From the NCBI RefSeq assembly GCF_029892785.1, contig NZ_JARXXA010000020.1, positions 1 to 64,000 of the forward strand: a DNA stretch of 64,000 nucleotides, in the 5' to 3' direction. The position numbers and the translations under genes were made by a program. The stretch is from Parabacteroides sp. PH5-46 (GTDB taxonomy: Bacteria > Bacteroidota > Bacteroidia > Bacteroidales > Tannerellaceae). Shown piece after piece: positions 42,907 to 53,576 of the stretch (position 1 is the stretch's first letter; every line of letters starts with the position of its first letter). The notes under the pieces were generated by a model. The model did not search any database, was not told the DNA's origin, and saw only the letters and a program-made list of their open reading frames with translations.

Positions 42907-44361
42907 ATGTTGAATTTTCGTTTTGTTATAAAGATGCTGGGTTCCATGTTTATCCTGGAAACATTCTTTATGCTGATGGCATTGGCAGTATCTTTTATTT
43001 ATAAGGAAGGAGACTTTTACCCCTTGCTTATTTCCTGTGCTATTTTGTTTGCGGCAGGCATTTCATTTTACCTGATCGGAAGGCGCGCCAATGAGTTTGC
43101 AGCCGGACGGCGGGAAGGGATGCTTGTCGTCACCCTCACCTGGACGCTACTGTCGCTTTTTGGCATGCTACCGTTTTACCTGGGCGGATATATCAACAAT
43201 ATTACCGATGCTTATTTTGAAACCATGTCGGGTTTTACCACAACAGGCGCCAGTGTGCTGACAAACATCGAAGCGTTGCCTCATGGTATCCTGTTTTGGC
43301 GAAGTCTCACCCAATGGCAAGGTGGCATAGGTGTGGTGGTCTTCACGGTAGCCTTACTTCCTATTTTCGGCGGGGGCGCTTCGCAAATGTTTGACGCCGA
43401 AACGACAGGTATCACGCATGAGCGTTTCCGTCCGCGTGTAACACAAGTAGCCAAGCGGCTTTCTGGCGTTTACATACTGCTGACTATTGTATTGATCGGA
43501 CTCCTCTGGCTGGGACCAATGAACATATACGATGCCGTGAATCACGCCCTGACCACCGTTTCTACAGGAGGATATTCCACCAAGAATGCCAGCGTTGCCT
43601 TCTGGGACTCATCCTACATAGAATACATCGTGATTATATTTATGTTCATAGGCTCAGTAAATATGACCTTATTGTATTTTGTTTTCAACGGCAAGCCTGT
43701 AAAATTATTCCGGGACGAAGAGTTCCGCTGGTTCTTCTTCTTTGTACTGATTGTTGTTGGCATCACAACGGCCTGGCTGTTGTATAATAATATGGCGGGC
43801 GACATGGAAAATTCTTTCCGGAAAGCAGCCTTTCAGGTAGTTAGTATTATCTCATCTACCGGTTTCGCTACAGCCGATTATATTCCCTGGGGACCGTTCT
43901 TCTGGCTGATTGCTATTACCATCATGTTTGTGGGCGGTTGTGCCGGATCTACCAGTGGCGGATTGAAAATGGGACGTTTTGTTATCCTGAACAAAAACCT
44001 CTCCAACGCATTTTTAAAGCAAACCCATCCCAATGCCATTCTTCCGGTACGGATGAACGGACATGTCGTGTCGGCAGATATCGTACACCGTATCCTGGCC
44101 TTTGCCTTCGTGTACATTGCCCTTATACTGGCAAGTTGCCTGATACTAATGCTGGATGGTGTAGGCTTTGAAGAGTCTATTGGTGCCACGGTATCGGCTA
44201 TCAGTAATGTGGGGCCTGGTTTGGGCAAGTTGGGGCCTATTAATAATTACGCAGAAGTTCCTGTGGTTTCCAAGTGGTTTCTTGCCTTTTTGATGATGGT
44301 TGGCCGTCTGGAAATATTCACGGTATTAACAATACTTCTACCGGGCTTCTGGAAGCGGTAG
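42907..44361 (+). CDS. trkH: Trk potassium uptake channel TrkH
   Basis: The 484-residue integral membrane protein has about ten membrane helices with four pore-loop selectivity regions: SGFTTTGAS at 108-116, TTVSTGGYST, ISSTGFATAD and SAISNVGPGLG. The glycine of each loop is expected to line the K+ filter. It forms the potassium-translocating subunit partnered by TrkA, whose gene ends 2 bases upstream. The stop at 44361 is followed by a palindrome array. Confidence 0.96.
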   Translation: MLNFRFVIKMLGSMFILETFFMLMALAVSFIYKEGDFYPLLISCAILFAAGISFYLIGRRANEFAAGRREGMLVVTLTWTLLSLFGMLPFYLGGYINNITDAYFETMSGFTTTGASVLTNIEALPHGILFWRSLTQWQGGIGVVVFTVALLPIFGGGASQMFDAETTGITHERFRPRVTQVAKRLSGVYILLTIVLIGLLWLGPMNIYDAVNHALTTVSTGGYSTKNASVAFWDSSYIEYIVIIFMFIGSVNMTLLYFVFNGKPVKLFRDEEFRWFFFFVLIVVGITTAWLLYNNMAGDMENSFRKAAFQVVSIISSTGFATADYIPWGPFFWLIAITIMFVGGCAGSTSGGLKMGRFVILNKNLSNAFLKQTHPNAILPVRMNGHVVSADIVHRILAFAFVYIALILASCLILMLDGVGFEESIGATVSAISNVGPGLGKLGPINNYAEVPVVSKWFLAFLMMVGRLEIFTVLTILLPGFWKR

Positions 44362-44377
44362 CAGAGGGTAGAAAACG

Positions 44378-44450
44378 GCTCGTGTGCAAAATAAAATGTC
44401 CCATGAGCTATTATTTTTCGTTCGTGTGCAAAAAAACATAGGAAACGAGC
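44378..44450. repeat. Four imperfect GCTCRYGAGC dyads at exactly 21-bp period
   Basis: Elements GCTCGTGTGC (44378), TCCCATGAGC (44399), GTTCGTGTGC (44420) and GGAAACGAGC (44441) have centres 21 bp apart with 11-base A/T-rich spacers. The first two and their spacer align with the reverse complement of 6104-6134. The array fills much of the gap between trkH and ruvA. Confidence 0.75.
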
Positions 44451-44526
44451 TATTTTTCAGGGAAAGAAATAATATTTCATCTGCTTTCTACGTTATAATG
44501 GTTACGAGTTACAAAGAAAAGATAAA

Positions 44527-45111
44527 ATGATTGAATATATAAAAGGCGAGATTATCGAGCTTGCGCCTGCAAGGATGATTTTAGAGTGTGGTGGGATTGG
44601 TTACGAGTTGAACATTTCGCTTAACACTTATAGCGCTTTTAATGGTAAACCGACAGGGAAGGTTTTTGTGTATGAAGTCATTCGTGAAGATGCTCACTTA
44701 CTCTATGGTTTTGCAGAAAAGGCCGAACGGGAAATGTTCCTGATGCTTACCTCTGTTTCCGGAGTAGGTCCAAACACGGCGCGTATGATCCTTTCGTCTC
44801 TCCCCCCTGCCGAATTAGTACAGGTAGTAGCTTCGGGTAATGAAACAGTATTGACCGGTGTAAAAGGTATAGGCCTAAAAACAGCCCAACGTATCCTGGT
44901 TGATTTGAAAAATAAAGTAAAACCGCTGGAAGCCATTCCGGCTGCCGGAACATCTGCTGAAAATATACGGGTAGCAGACGAAGCAATAGCCGCTTTAGTG
45001 ATGCTGGGTTTCCAAAAGGCTGCTTCGCAGAAAGCAGTAACGGCTATTTTAAAAAATTCTCCTGCTTTACCTGTAGAGCAAGTTATTAAAAGTGCGCTCA
45101 GAATGCTTTAA
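44527..45111 (+). CDS. ruvA: Holliday junction branch migration subunit RuvA
   Basis: The 194-residue protein has an OB-fold domain I (starts MIEYIKGEI), a domain II with two helix-hairpin-helix motifs (SVSGVGPNTARMIL and GVKGIGLKTAQRIL), and a flexible linker before domain III. RuvA binds four-way junctions and loads RuvB. ruvB is not adjacent. The stop codon overlaps the sprA start by one base, an arrangement seen in other Bacteroidetes. No convincing Bacteroidetes promoter is seen upstream. Confidence 0.96.
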   Translation: MIEYIKGEIIELAPARMILECGGIGYELNISLNTYSAFNGKPTGKVFVYEVIREDAHLLYGFAEKAEREMFLMLTSVSGVGPNTARMILSSLPPAELVQVVASGNETVLTGVKGIGLKTAQRILVDLKNKVKPLEAIPAAGTSAENIRVADEAIAALVMLGFQKAASQKAVTAILKNSPALPVEQVIKSALRML

Positions 45112-48100
45112 TGAAGAGAAGATTCACATATATAGCCATCTTAGCCCTTGTGTTATCCGGTGCCGGTTTATTCTCCCTTAATGCCGATTACCTGATTTAT
45201 TCCACCGCCTTGCCGGAAATAGAACTTATCCAGGAGGAAGATACCATTCCTGCTCGCTTTCCGGTTGCCAAAACCATGCCGGAAGAGTATGAAGACTTAC
45301 TAAAAAACTCTCCTGCCGATTTACGAGATCCCGACAACGTAAAAACCGATATAGAATACGATATTAAAACAGGGATCTATATCGTCCGGACCAAAATAGG
45401 CGACATGGAGATAGGAACTCCGCTTTCATTGACTCCCGAAGAATACCAAAACTATAGTTTACAGGAGTCTATCCGTTCTTATTTCCGTAAAAAAAATGAA
45501 GAAGAGTACCTGAAAGCTGCCGACAATCAGTTTAATATCACGGATATGCAATTCGACATCGGCCCGGCAGACAGGATATTCGGCCCCGGTGGTGTACGCG
45601 TACGTACGCAAGGTTCGGCAGAAGTTACACTGGGTTTGAAACAAAACAAAACAGACAACCCTTCTCTACCGGAACGTTCAAGAAAAAGTACCTATTTCAA
45701 CTTTGATGAAAATGTACAGCTAAACGTGCAGGCTACCGTAGGTACGAAAGTGAATTTCGGCATGAACTACAATACCGAGACCACCTTCGACTTCGATTCG
45801 CAGAAGTTAAAACTGGCTTATGCTGGTGACGAAGATGAGATTATCAAGACACTGGAAGCAGGTAACGTATCTATGACGACCAACAACTCCCTAATTAACG
45901 GAGGAGCGGCCCTGTTCGGGATTAAAGCAGACCTGCAATTCGGGAAGCTGAGAGTAAATACAATCTTTGCTCAACAGAACTCCGAATCAAAAACAGTCAA
46001 TTCCAAAGGCGGCGTGCAGACGCGCTCGTATGAAGTAGCAATTGACAAATATGATGAGAACAGACACTTCTTCCTGGGGCATTACTTCAGGGATAATTAT
46101 GATTATGCCCTGGAAAAACTGCCATATATCCGCTCGTCTATTACCATTAATCGTGTGGAAGTATGGATCACTAATAAACAAAGCACGTACGACCAGGCAC
46201 GTAATATCGTAGCCTTTACCGATTTGGGAGAATACAACCGGATTGGGAATCCAAGCGTTTCCCCTTCAGGTTCAAGAGCTATTCCGTATAACGGGGCAAA
46301 CACCCTATACTCTACACTTCAGGGGATGGAAGATGTAAGAGACATCGGAAAAGTGACGCAAACACTAAAGACCTTCATGGAGAGCGGACGGGAATTTGAA
46401 GAAATAGAAAGCGCCCGCCGTTTGTCCGAATCCGAATATACCGTTAATAAGCAGTTGGGATATATTTCGCTAAAGGTACAGTTGCAACCGGACGAGGTAT
46501 TGGCTGTTGCTTACGATTACCAATATAACGGAACAGCCTACCAGGTAGGTGAATTCTCAACCGATAACTCTACAAACACAAGCAACTGTTTATTCGTCAA
46601 ATTGCTGAAAAGTACGTCTATGTCTCCCGACATGATGTTTTGGGACCTGATGATGAAGAACGTCTATTCACTGGATGCTTATTCGGTAGAGAAAGAAAAA
46701 TTCCGCCTGAATGTTATGTACCAGAGCGACACCACCGGTACATATCTCAACTACATTCAGGAAGGGAACATTAAGGATACCTTGCTTCTACGGGTGATGA
46801 ATCTCGACCGTCTGGACTCAAAGAATGAGCCTTACCCCGACGGAATCTTCGACTTCGTAGAAGGTATTACGGTGTTACCGGACAATGGGCGCGTGATATT
46901 CCCGGTGGTAGAACCTTTCGGCTCGCATTTGAAAGCGAAGATAGGTAATCCGGCAATTGCCGAAAAGTATGTTTACCAGGAACTGTACGACTCTACACTT
47001 ACCGTAGCCCGGCAGATTGCAGAAAAGAATAAATTCATCCTGCGAGGAGAATACAAAGCGTCTTCCGGTTCCGAAATTCAGCTAGGAGCCACCAATGTGG
47101 CACGGGGATCTGTCCGCGTTACGGCTGCCGGTGCGGTATTGACTGAGAATGTAGACTATGTGGTAGATTACACCTCCGGTACGGTTACTATATTGAATGA
47201 TAATATTATTTCCAGTGGTACGGATGTAAGTGTGAGCCTGGAAAACCAGTCCACATACAGCATGCAGCGCAAAACGATGATGGGACTTGATCTGAACTAC
47301 GACTTCAGCAAGAATTTCTCTCTGGGGGGAACCATCATGCATTTGTCTGAAATGCCAATGACTACCAAGACATCTTTTGGTGAAGAGTCGGTAAAAAATA
47401 CCCTGTGGGGATTGAACACGTCTTACAGGGGAGAAAGCCAATGGCTGACCAATATGCTGGACAAACTTCCGTTACTGACACTTACCAAGCCGAGTCAGAT
47501 TACTTTCAATGCCGAGTTTGCTCATTTGATAGCCGGGCATTATGAAAATGAACACACAGGCGGTTACTCCTACCTCGACGACTTTGAATCTACGCAAAGC
47601 GGTTTCGATTTGCTGAACCCCTACCCCTGGAACCTGGCCAGTACGCCCTACGAAGAAGGAGGGAACGCTAAGTTTCCGGAAGCTGACTACAGCAACGATG
47701 TTCGCTACGGTATGAATAGGGCACTTTTCTCGTGGTACTACATAGACGGGATGTTTACCCGACCCACTTCGTCGCTGATGCCGGGACACATCAAAAGAAA
47801 CTATCGCGATCTGTTATCCAACCATTACGTAAGAGCTATTTACGTAAAAGAACTGTTCCCCGACAAACAGTTGTCTTACAACGAAGCTACCATGATACCG
47901 GCACTAAACGTGGCATATTATCCCAACGAGCGCGGACCATATAACTTGGATGCAGACGGCATGAACCCGGACGGAACGTTGATGAATCCCGAAAAACGCT
48001 GGGGAGGTATGATGCGGCGAATAGACCAGAGCGATTTTGAAACAGCCAACATAGAATATATCGAGTTCTGGATGATGGATCCGTATATTTACAAACCCAA

Positions 48101-51100
48101 TTCATCGGGAGGCGATTTGTATTTCAATCTGGGCGAAATATCAGAAGACATATTAAAAGACGGAAAGAAATTCTTCGAAAACGGATTACCTATAGACGGA
48201 GATACATCCAAAGTAGAAACAACCGTCTGGGGAAAAGTGCCAAAGCAGCAGAGTACCGTTTACGCCTTTGATAATACAGCCGGAGCCCGTAAGCTGCAGG
48301 ATGTCGGACTAAACGGTCTTTCATCCGACGAGGAAAGGGACTTCCCCGCTTACAATGAATTCAGACAAAAACTGGAAGGAAAGCTGTCTAACGAGGCTAT
48401 GACGAAGATTTACAACGACCCTGCCGGAGATAACTTCCATCACTACAGAGGCTCGGACTTTGACGAAGCGGAGACCGGTATCTTAGACCGTTACAAGTAT
48501 TACAACGGAACGGAAGGCAACTCGCGTTCTTCGGAAGATTCGGGCGAACGCTATGACACCTCGGCCAAAACGATTCCTGATGTAGAAGATCTCAATCAGG
48601 ACAATACAATGAACAAAAACGAGAAATATTTCCAGTATAAAATCTCTTTGCGTCCGGAACACATGGTAGTTGGAAGCAACTACATTGTAGATAAAAGGGT
48701 AGCAAATGTAGATCTGGAAAATGGAACGAGCGAAGACGTAGCCTGGTATCAGTTTAAAATTCCGGTAAAGGAATATAGCGATGTGGTAGGTTCTATCCGC
48801 GACTTCAAGACCATCCGTTTCATGCGTATGTATATGACCGGATTCCAGGACACAACCATCCTTCGCTTTGGCAAGTTTGAGATGGTGCGTGGCGAATGGA
48901 GAAGCTACCAACAAGACTTATACAATCCCTCTACTCCGCCTGCCGAAATAGGTAGCTTGGACGTTGCAGCCGTCAACATAGAAGAAAACGGTAAGAAGGT
49001 ACCGGTGAATTATGTTCTGCCTCCGGGCGTAACACGTATGACAGATCCGGGACAGCCTCAGCTGGTGCAGCTTAATGAACAGGCATTGTCTATGAAGATT
49101 ACCGGTCTGGCCTCGCAGGATGCCCGGGCGGTATATAAAAATACCAGCTTCGACTTACGCCAGTACAAACGCCTACAGCTCTTTACACATGCCGAGGCTT
49201 TTGCTACGTCTGCTCCGGGAGCAACGTCGGTATCCGACAATGATTTTTCAGTATTCATCCGCTTAGGATCCGACTATAAGAATAATTACTACGAATACGA
49301 GGTACCGCTGAAGCTAACACCTCCGGATAATTATCTCAACAATAACCCAGCCCACCGGGAAGCGGTTTGGCCGACAAGCAATTTGCTAAACTTTCGTTTT
49401 GAAGTATTGACCAATCTGAAGCTCAATAGAAACAAACACAAACGAGGTGGGATAAACGGCGTGACCTACCAGACGGTTTATTCGGAATATGATCCCGACA
49501 ACACAAAAAACACCATCAGTGTAATAGGTAACCCCAGCCTGTCGGAAGTAAAAGTGATTATGATTGGGGTACGAAACAAAACCGGAGTGACCAAAAGTGT
49601 GGAAGTTTGGGTTAACGAGTTACGACTAACCGATTTCAACGAAGAAGGTGGTTGGGCAGCCAATGCCAACTTAAACGTAGCGCTCTCCGATCTGGGAACC
49701 GTTAACCTGGCGGGACGAATCGAAACAGCCGGTTTCGGAGGCTTGGATCAGTCTGTCAACGAACGCCGCATGGACGATTATAAACAGTACAGCGTAGCGA
49801 CCGATCTGGAGCTGGGTAAATTCTTCCCTGAAAAGGCAAAAGTTAGTATCCCCTTGTATTATGCGTATTCAAAAGAGATTATCGATCCAAAGTATAATCC
49901 GTTGGATCAAGACATTAAGCTAAAAGAAGCAGTAGATGCCGTTGAAACAAAGGCCGAGAAAGACTCGATTACCAGCTTTGCCCGCGAACGCTCGATCGTG
50001 AAAAGTGTAGCTGTAAATAACGTACGGGTAGATATCAAAAGTAAAAACCCGATGCCTTACGACCCAGCCAACTTCACTATCGGATATTCTTTCAGCGAAA
50101 CGCAACGGAATACACCGGATACGGAGTATGAAACAACCAAAGACTACAGAGCCAATTTTGGTTATAGCTATTCTCCTTACGTAAAGCCCTACCGCCCGTT
50201 TGATAAGCTAAAGACCAACAATGGCTATACCCGTTACATAAAGCAATTATCGCTTAATTATGTACCGGCCAGTATCAACTTCCAGACAGTTATGATGCGT
50301 AACTATTACGAAACCCAGCTACGCAACGTAGATAATCCCGGCGAGAACAATATCCCGGTTTCGTTCAGCTCTGAATTCTACTGGGACCGGGCATTCAGCC
50401 TTTCCTGGAATTTCACAAACAGCCTGCGGGCTACCTTCTCTTCGGGAACGAATGCCCGTATAGAGGAACCGCATGTGCAGGTAAACAAAAAGCTTAATTA
50501 CGATTCGTACCAGCTCTGGAAAGATTCGGTAAAACAAAGCATTACTGATCTGGGGCGCCCCATGAAATATGACCAGTCCTTCAATGTTTCGTATTCGCTT
50601 CCGTTCCAGTTTATTCCGGTTCTCGACTGGATAAGCAGTACGGTTACTTACAATGCTACTTACAACTGGGAGCGGGGAGCTGAGGTTGACGAAACGACAG
50701 AAATAGGAAATACTATCCGTAACCAGCGGCAAATCAACACACAGGGTAGCTTTAACTTCCTGAACCTTTATAATAAGAATAAATTCCTTCGAGGGGTAAA
50801 TCAGAAATACGGTTCGATCAAAAGCGCACCTACCAATACACGGAATAACCGGGATCAGGCTCAGCAGCAGAAGAAAGAACCGAAAAAGAGGGAAATGGAA
50901 GTGCAGTTGAGTCCCGACTCTGCCATACTGGTGAATCACGGTATGCTCACAAAAAGGATGCGCATAACAGCTCGTGGTGAAGACGGCAAGTTATATCGGA
51001 TCAAGTTCAAAGCCCGTGACTTCAGCAATATCATAATAGAAAACAAAGATACGGTTAAACTAAAGCTTACATTAGTGCCCGAACCCCCAAAAACAGAAGG

Positions 51101-52535
51101 GGTAGCCTATAAAGCTCTTGAATATTCTACGCGTTTTCTTATGATGGTAAGGCGTATGAATATACAGTATGGGCTGACGGACGGTATGATGGTTCCCGGT
51201 TTCCGTCCGGAAATAGGCGATATATTCGGACAGGGAAGGATGAACAGTGCCTTCGCTCCCGGTTTGGGCTTTGCTTTCGGAAGCGTAAGAAGAAGCTACA
51301 TTGACGAATTGGCAGATAGAGACTGGCTGGTCATGTCGCAAACCAATGTGAATCCCGCAATCGTAAACAGTTCTAAAAACCTGACTGTAAACATGAACCT
51401 GGAGCCTTTGCCCGGTTTGAAAATAGACCTGAACGCGCTTCGCACTGATACCCGAAATACGGAAATACAGTATATGTACAACGGCGTACCTGAACTGTTT
51501 GGCGGTAGCTTCACCATGACAACAGTAGCCATTGGCTCTATGTTTGAAGGAATGGGAAGCCTGGAGAACGGTTATGCCTCGAAGACATTTGATAAGTTCC
51601 TGAACAACCGCTCGGTTATAGCCAGCCGCCTGGAGAGCCAATATGCGCAAACGTCCTACCCCAACGCAGGATTCCTAGAGAATACCTCTTTGGGCGGACA
51701 GCCATATGATCCGGAAAACGGAGCGGTAGGCCTCAACTCTACGGATGTACTGATCTCTGCTTTCCTGTCGGCTTATACAGGAAAGAATCCTAGCAGTATC
51801 GCCATCACAGCCTTCCCTTCTATATGGAGAATGCTTCCCAACTGGCGGATCACCTACGAAGGGCTGATACAGATACCTTTGGTACGACGTTACTTCAAAT
51901 CACTGGTATTAAGCCACCAATACCGGGCTTCATACAGTGTAGGCTCATTCAGCTCCTTCCTGAGTTGGGTAGACAGCGGTAAAGACGGACTTGGTTACAT
52001 TCGGGATGCCTTGAACAACCCGACCCCTTCTTCTCCGTACGATATATCTGCTGTCAGTATATCAGATGCGTTTAATCCTCTGATTGGAATAGACGGAACA
52101 TTACTGAACAATGTTACATCCCGCATGGAGTATCGTAAGACAAGGAATCTTAACCTGAATATTTCGTCCTATCAGCTGGTAGAAACACACAACAACGAAT
52201 TCATTATCGGCTTAGGATATAAGCTGACGGAGTTTAATAAGGTATTAAAACGGAAAGCCTCGCAAGGATTCAGCAATGATCTGACTGTCAATATGGATTT
52301 CTCATTTCGGAAGATGCAATCTTTGATCCGCAAAATAGAAGATGCCAGTGCGCAAGCCACCAGTGGAAACATAGCGAAGACAATTCAGTTCTCGGCAGAC
52401 TACGGCCTGAGCCGCGCCCTCTCCGTAAAAGCATTCTACGATTTGCAAATCAACGAACCCCTGGTGTCCAGCACGTCTTACCCCACATCCAACTCCAGTT
52501 ATGGCGTAAGCCTTCGCTTCTCCCTCGCCCAGTAA
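45111..52535 (+). CDS. sprA: Type IX secretion system outer-membrane translocon SprA (Sov)
   Basis: This 2474-residue protein has an N-terminal signal peptide (MKRRFTYIAILALVLSG) and the length typical of SprA/Sov (about 2400-2500). Most of it is beta-rich. Segments include DFDSQKLKLAYAGDEDEIIKTLEAGNVSM near 225-250, SYLDDFES and SVEVWVNELRLTDF. The C-terminus ends in an aromatic outer-membrane beta-strand signature, SLRFSLAQ. In Flavobacterium SprA forms a 36-strand barrel through which folded T9SS cargo passes. It overlaps ruvA by one base. With gldD and gldE at 7.7-9.6 kb it indicates a T9SS, although no clear cargo C-terminal domain is seen here. Confidence 0.95.
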   Translation: MKRRFTYIAILALVLSGAGLFSLNADYLIYSTALPEIELIQEEDTIPARFPVAKTMPEEYEDLLKNSPADLRDPDNVKTDIEYDIKTGIYIVRTKIGDMEIGTPLSLTPEEYQNYSLQESIRSYFRKKNEEEYLKAADNQFNITDMQFDIGPADRIFGPGGVRVRTQGSAEVTLGLKQNKTDNPSLPERSRKSTYFNFDENVQLNVQATVGTKVNFGMNYNTETTFDFDSQKLKLAYAGDEDEIIKTLEAGNVSMTTNNSLINGGAALFGIKADLQFGKLRVNTIFAQQNSESKTVNSKGGVQTRSYEVAIDKYDENRHFFLGHYFRDNYDYALEKLPYIRSSITINRVEVWITNKQSTYDQARNIVAFTDLGEYNRIGNPSVSPSGSRAIPYNGANTLYSTLQGMEDVRDIGKVTQTLKTFMESGREFEEIESARRLSESEYTVNKQLGYISLKVQLQPDEVLAVAYDYQYNGTAYQVGEFSTDNSTNTSNCLFVKLLKSTSMSPDMMFWDLMMKNVYSLDAYSVEKEKFRLNVMYQSDTTGTYLNYIQEGNIKDTLLLRVMNLDRLDSKNEPYPDGIFDFVEGITVLPDNGRVIFPVVEPFGSHLKAKIGNPAIAEKYVYQELYDSTLTVARQIAEKNKFILRGEYKASSGSEIQLGATNVARGSVRVTAAGAVLTENVDYVVDYTSGTVTILNDNIISSGTDVSVSLENQSTYSMQRKTMMGLDLNYDFSKNFSLGGTIMHLSEMPMTTKTSFGEESVKNTLWGLNTSYRGESQWLTNMLDKLPLLTLTKPSQITFNAEFAHLIAGHYENEHTGGYSYLDDFESTQSGFDLLNPYPWNLASTPYEEGGNAKFPEADYSNDVRYGMNRALFSWYYIDGMFTRPTSSLMPGHIKRNYRDLLSNHYVRAIYVKELFPDKQLSYNEATMIPALNVAYYPNERGPYNLDADGMNPDGTLMNPEKRWGGMMRRIDQSDFETANIEYIEFWMMDPYIYKPNSSGGDLYFNLGEISEDILKDGKKFFENGLPIDGDTSKVETTVWGKVPKQQSTVYAFDNTAGARKLQDVGLNGLSSDEERDFPAYNEFRQKLEGKLSNEAMTKIYNDPAGDNFHHYRGSDFDEAETGILDRYKYYNGTEGNSRSSEDSGERYDTSAKTIPDVEDLNQDNTMNKNEKYFQYKISLRPEHMVVGSNYIVDKRVANVDLENGTSEDVAWYQFKIPVKEYSDVVGSIRDFKTIRFMRMYMTGFQDTTILRFGKFEMVRGEWRSYQQDLYNPSTPPAEIGSLDVAAVNIEENGKKVPVNYVLPPGVTRMTDPGQPQLVQLNEQALSMKITGLASQDARAVYKNTSFDLRQYKRLQLFTHAEAFATSAPGATSVSDNDFSVFIRLGSDYKNNYYEYEVPLKLTPPDNYLNNNPAHREAVWPTSNLLNFRFEVLTNLKLNRNKHKRGGINGVTYQTVYSEYDPDNTKNTISVIGNPSLSEVKVIMIGVRNKTGVTKSVEVWVNELRLTDFNEEGGWAANANLNVALSDLGTVNLAGRIETAGFGGLDQSVNERRMDDYKQYSVATDLELGKFFPEKAKVSIPLYYAYSKEIIDPKYNPLDQDIKLKEAVDAVETKAEKDSITSFARERSIVKSVAVNNVRVDIKSKNPMPYDPANFTIGYSFSETQRNTPDTEYETTKDYRANFGYSYSPYVKPYRPFDKLKTNNGYTRYIKQLSLNYVPASINFQTVMMRNYYETQLRNVDNPGENNIPVSFSSEFYWDRAFSLSWNFTNSLRATFSSGTNARIEEPHVQVNKKLNYDSYQLWKDSVKQSITDLGRPMKYDQSFNVSYSLPFQFIPVLDWISSTVTYNATYNWERGAEVDETTEIGNTIRNQRQINTQGSFNFLNLYNKNKFLRGVNQKYGSIKSAPTNTRNNRDQAQQQKKEPKKREMEVQLSPDSAILVNHGMLTKRMRITARGEDGKLYRIKFKARDFSNIIIENKDTVKLKLTLVPEPPKTEGVAYKALEYSTRFLMMVRRMNIQYGLTDGMMVPGFRPEIGDIFGQGRMNSAFAPGLGFAFGSVRRSYIDELADRDWLVMSQTNVNPAIVNSSKNLTVNMNLEPLPGLKIDLNALRTDTRNTEIQYMYNGVPELFGGSFTMTTVAIGSMFEGMGSLENGYASKTFDKFLNNRSVIASRLESQYAQTSYPNAGFLENTSLGGQPYDPENGAVGLNSTDVLISAFLSAYTGKNPSSIAITAFPSIWRMLPNWRITYEGLIQIPLVRRYFKSLVLSHQYRASYSVGSFSSFLSWVDSGKDGLGYIRDALNNPTPSSPYDISAVSISDAFNPLIGIDGTLLNNVTSRMEYRKTRNLNLNISSYQLVETHNNEFIIGLGYKLTEFNKVLKRKASQGFSNDLTVNMDFSFRKMQSLIRKIEDASAQATSGNIAKTIQFSADYGLSRALSVKAFYDLQINEPLVSSTSYPTSNSSYGVSLRFSLAQ

Positions 52536-52550
52536 GGAAGGGAGAGGAAG

Positions 52551-53576
52551 CTACTTACCTCTCAATTGTGAGAAGCGTTTCAGGCCTTTCAGATAAAAAG
52601 AAAGGATCAAGCTTTGCTGCATAAGCTCCGGAACCGGATTAATGATTGTGCGTCGAAGATTTTCCTGCCGGACGGGTTTGTAAACAGGTAAAAGACGATA
52701 AAACTCTTTCCGTGCTCTATATACGGCTCGGGCATTTCTTGGATGGCCTGTTAGTAAGAATTTTAATGCTGCAATGTAATCAAGCCAGAAGCGGGCGCGC
52801 ATAACATGTTTCAAGTCTTTCTCCGGCAGATTCTTGTAAACCATCAACAGGCTATTTCGGAAATTCAGAAATGTTTTTCGCGGATTTTCTGTTGTCAAGG
52901 TAGCTCCGCCCACATGATAGACTACCGATTGAGGGATACACATCAAACGATATCCCCGGCAACGCAGGCGCCAGCACATCTCCACCTCTTCCTGATGCGC
53001 AAAAAAGCGGCCATCAAGGCCTCCCTCCGCCTTGAATACGGCGGTACGGATGAACAAGCAGGCTCCGGTTGCCCAAAGCACGTCTGTCGGCGTATCATAC
53101 TGTCCTTTATCTTCTTCTACATGGTGCAAGACTCGTCCCCGACAAAAGGGATAGCCATATCTATCGATATACCCTCCTGCTGCTCCGGCATATTCAAAAT
53201 AACCCTTATTATGATAGGCTAAGATCTTAGGCTGTACACAAGCTATTGCAGGATCGGCATCCAGGGCTTTCAGCGGAGCCTCAAGCCAGCCGGGAGTTAC
53301 TTCCACATCGCTATTCAGCAACACGGTGTATTCGGCATCTATCTGCTCTATAGCACGGTTATAGCCTTCAGCAAAGCCATAGTTTTCAGCTAAACGCAAA
53401 ACGCGTACGCTTGGAAATTTATCTTGAAGCATTTGGATAGAATCGTCCGTAGAACCATTGTCGGCCACTATAACCTCCGCATATTCCGCAGGAGAATTCG
53501 CCACTACAGAAGGTAGAAAACGCTCCATTAACTCCCGTCCGTTCCAATTTAATATAACAACAGCGACTTTTTTCAT
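52551..53576 (-). CDS. Family 2 glycosyltransferase
   Basis: The 341-residue protein has the GT-A fold of family 2. It starts VAVVILNWNGRELMERFLPSV, has ADNGSTDDS at 38-46 for nucleotide binding and NSDVEV at 88-93 as the DxD-like metal site, then a later CWRLRCRGYRL and PQSVVYHVGG acceptor region. It probably adds a sugar from a nucleotide donor to envelope glycan or lipid; the donor is unknown. It overlaps the acyltransferase gene by 4 bases and is last in mtaB-acyltransferase-GT. It is convergent with sprA. Confidence 0.9.
   Translation of the reverse strand: MKKVAVVILNWNGRELMERFLPSVVANSPAEYAEVIVADNGSTDDSIQMLQDKFPSVRVLRLAENYGFAEGYNRAIEQIDAEYTVLLNSDVEVTPGWLEAPLKALDADPAIACVQPKILAYHNKGYFEYAGAAGGYIDRYGYPFCRGRVLHHVEEDKGQYDTPTDVLWATGACLFIRTAVFKAEGGLDGRFFAHQEEVEMCWRLRCRGYRLMCIPQSVVYHVGGATLTTENPRKTFLNFRNSLLMVYKNLPEKDLKHVMRARFWLDYIAALKFLLTGHPRNARAVYRARKEFYRLLPVYKPVRQENLRRTIINPVPELMQQSLILSFYLKGLKRFSQLRGK

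Noticed and set aside
44500-44512. TATAAT-like hexamer before ruvA
   Set aside because: Bacteroidetes promoters use TAnnTTTG; an isolated TATAAT in AT-rich sequence is weak evidence.
50319-50939. Antisense open reading frame of about 200 codons in sprA
   Set aside because: It lies wholly within sprA, has low-complexity composition and no recognisable domain; it is a shadow of the strongly coding plus strand.
52542-52563. Hairpin GAGAGG/CCTCTC between sprA and the glycosyltransferase gene
   Set aside because: Only 6 bp with a 10-base loop, no T run, and it overlaps the glycosyltransferase stop region; not convincing as a terminator.
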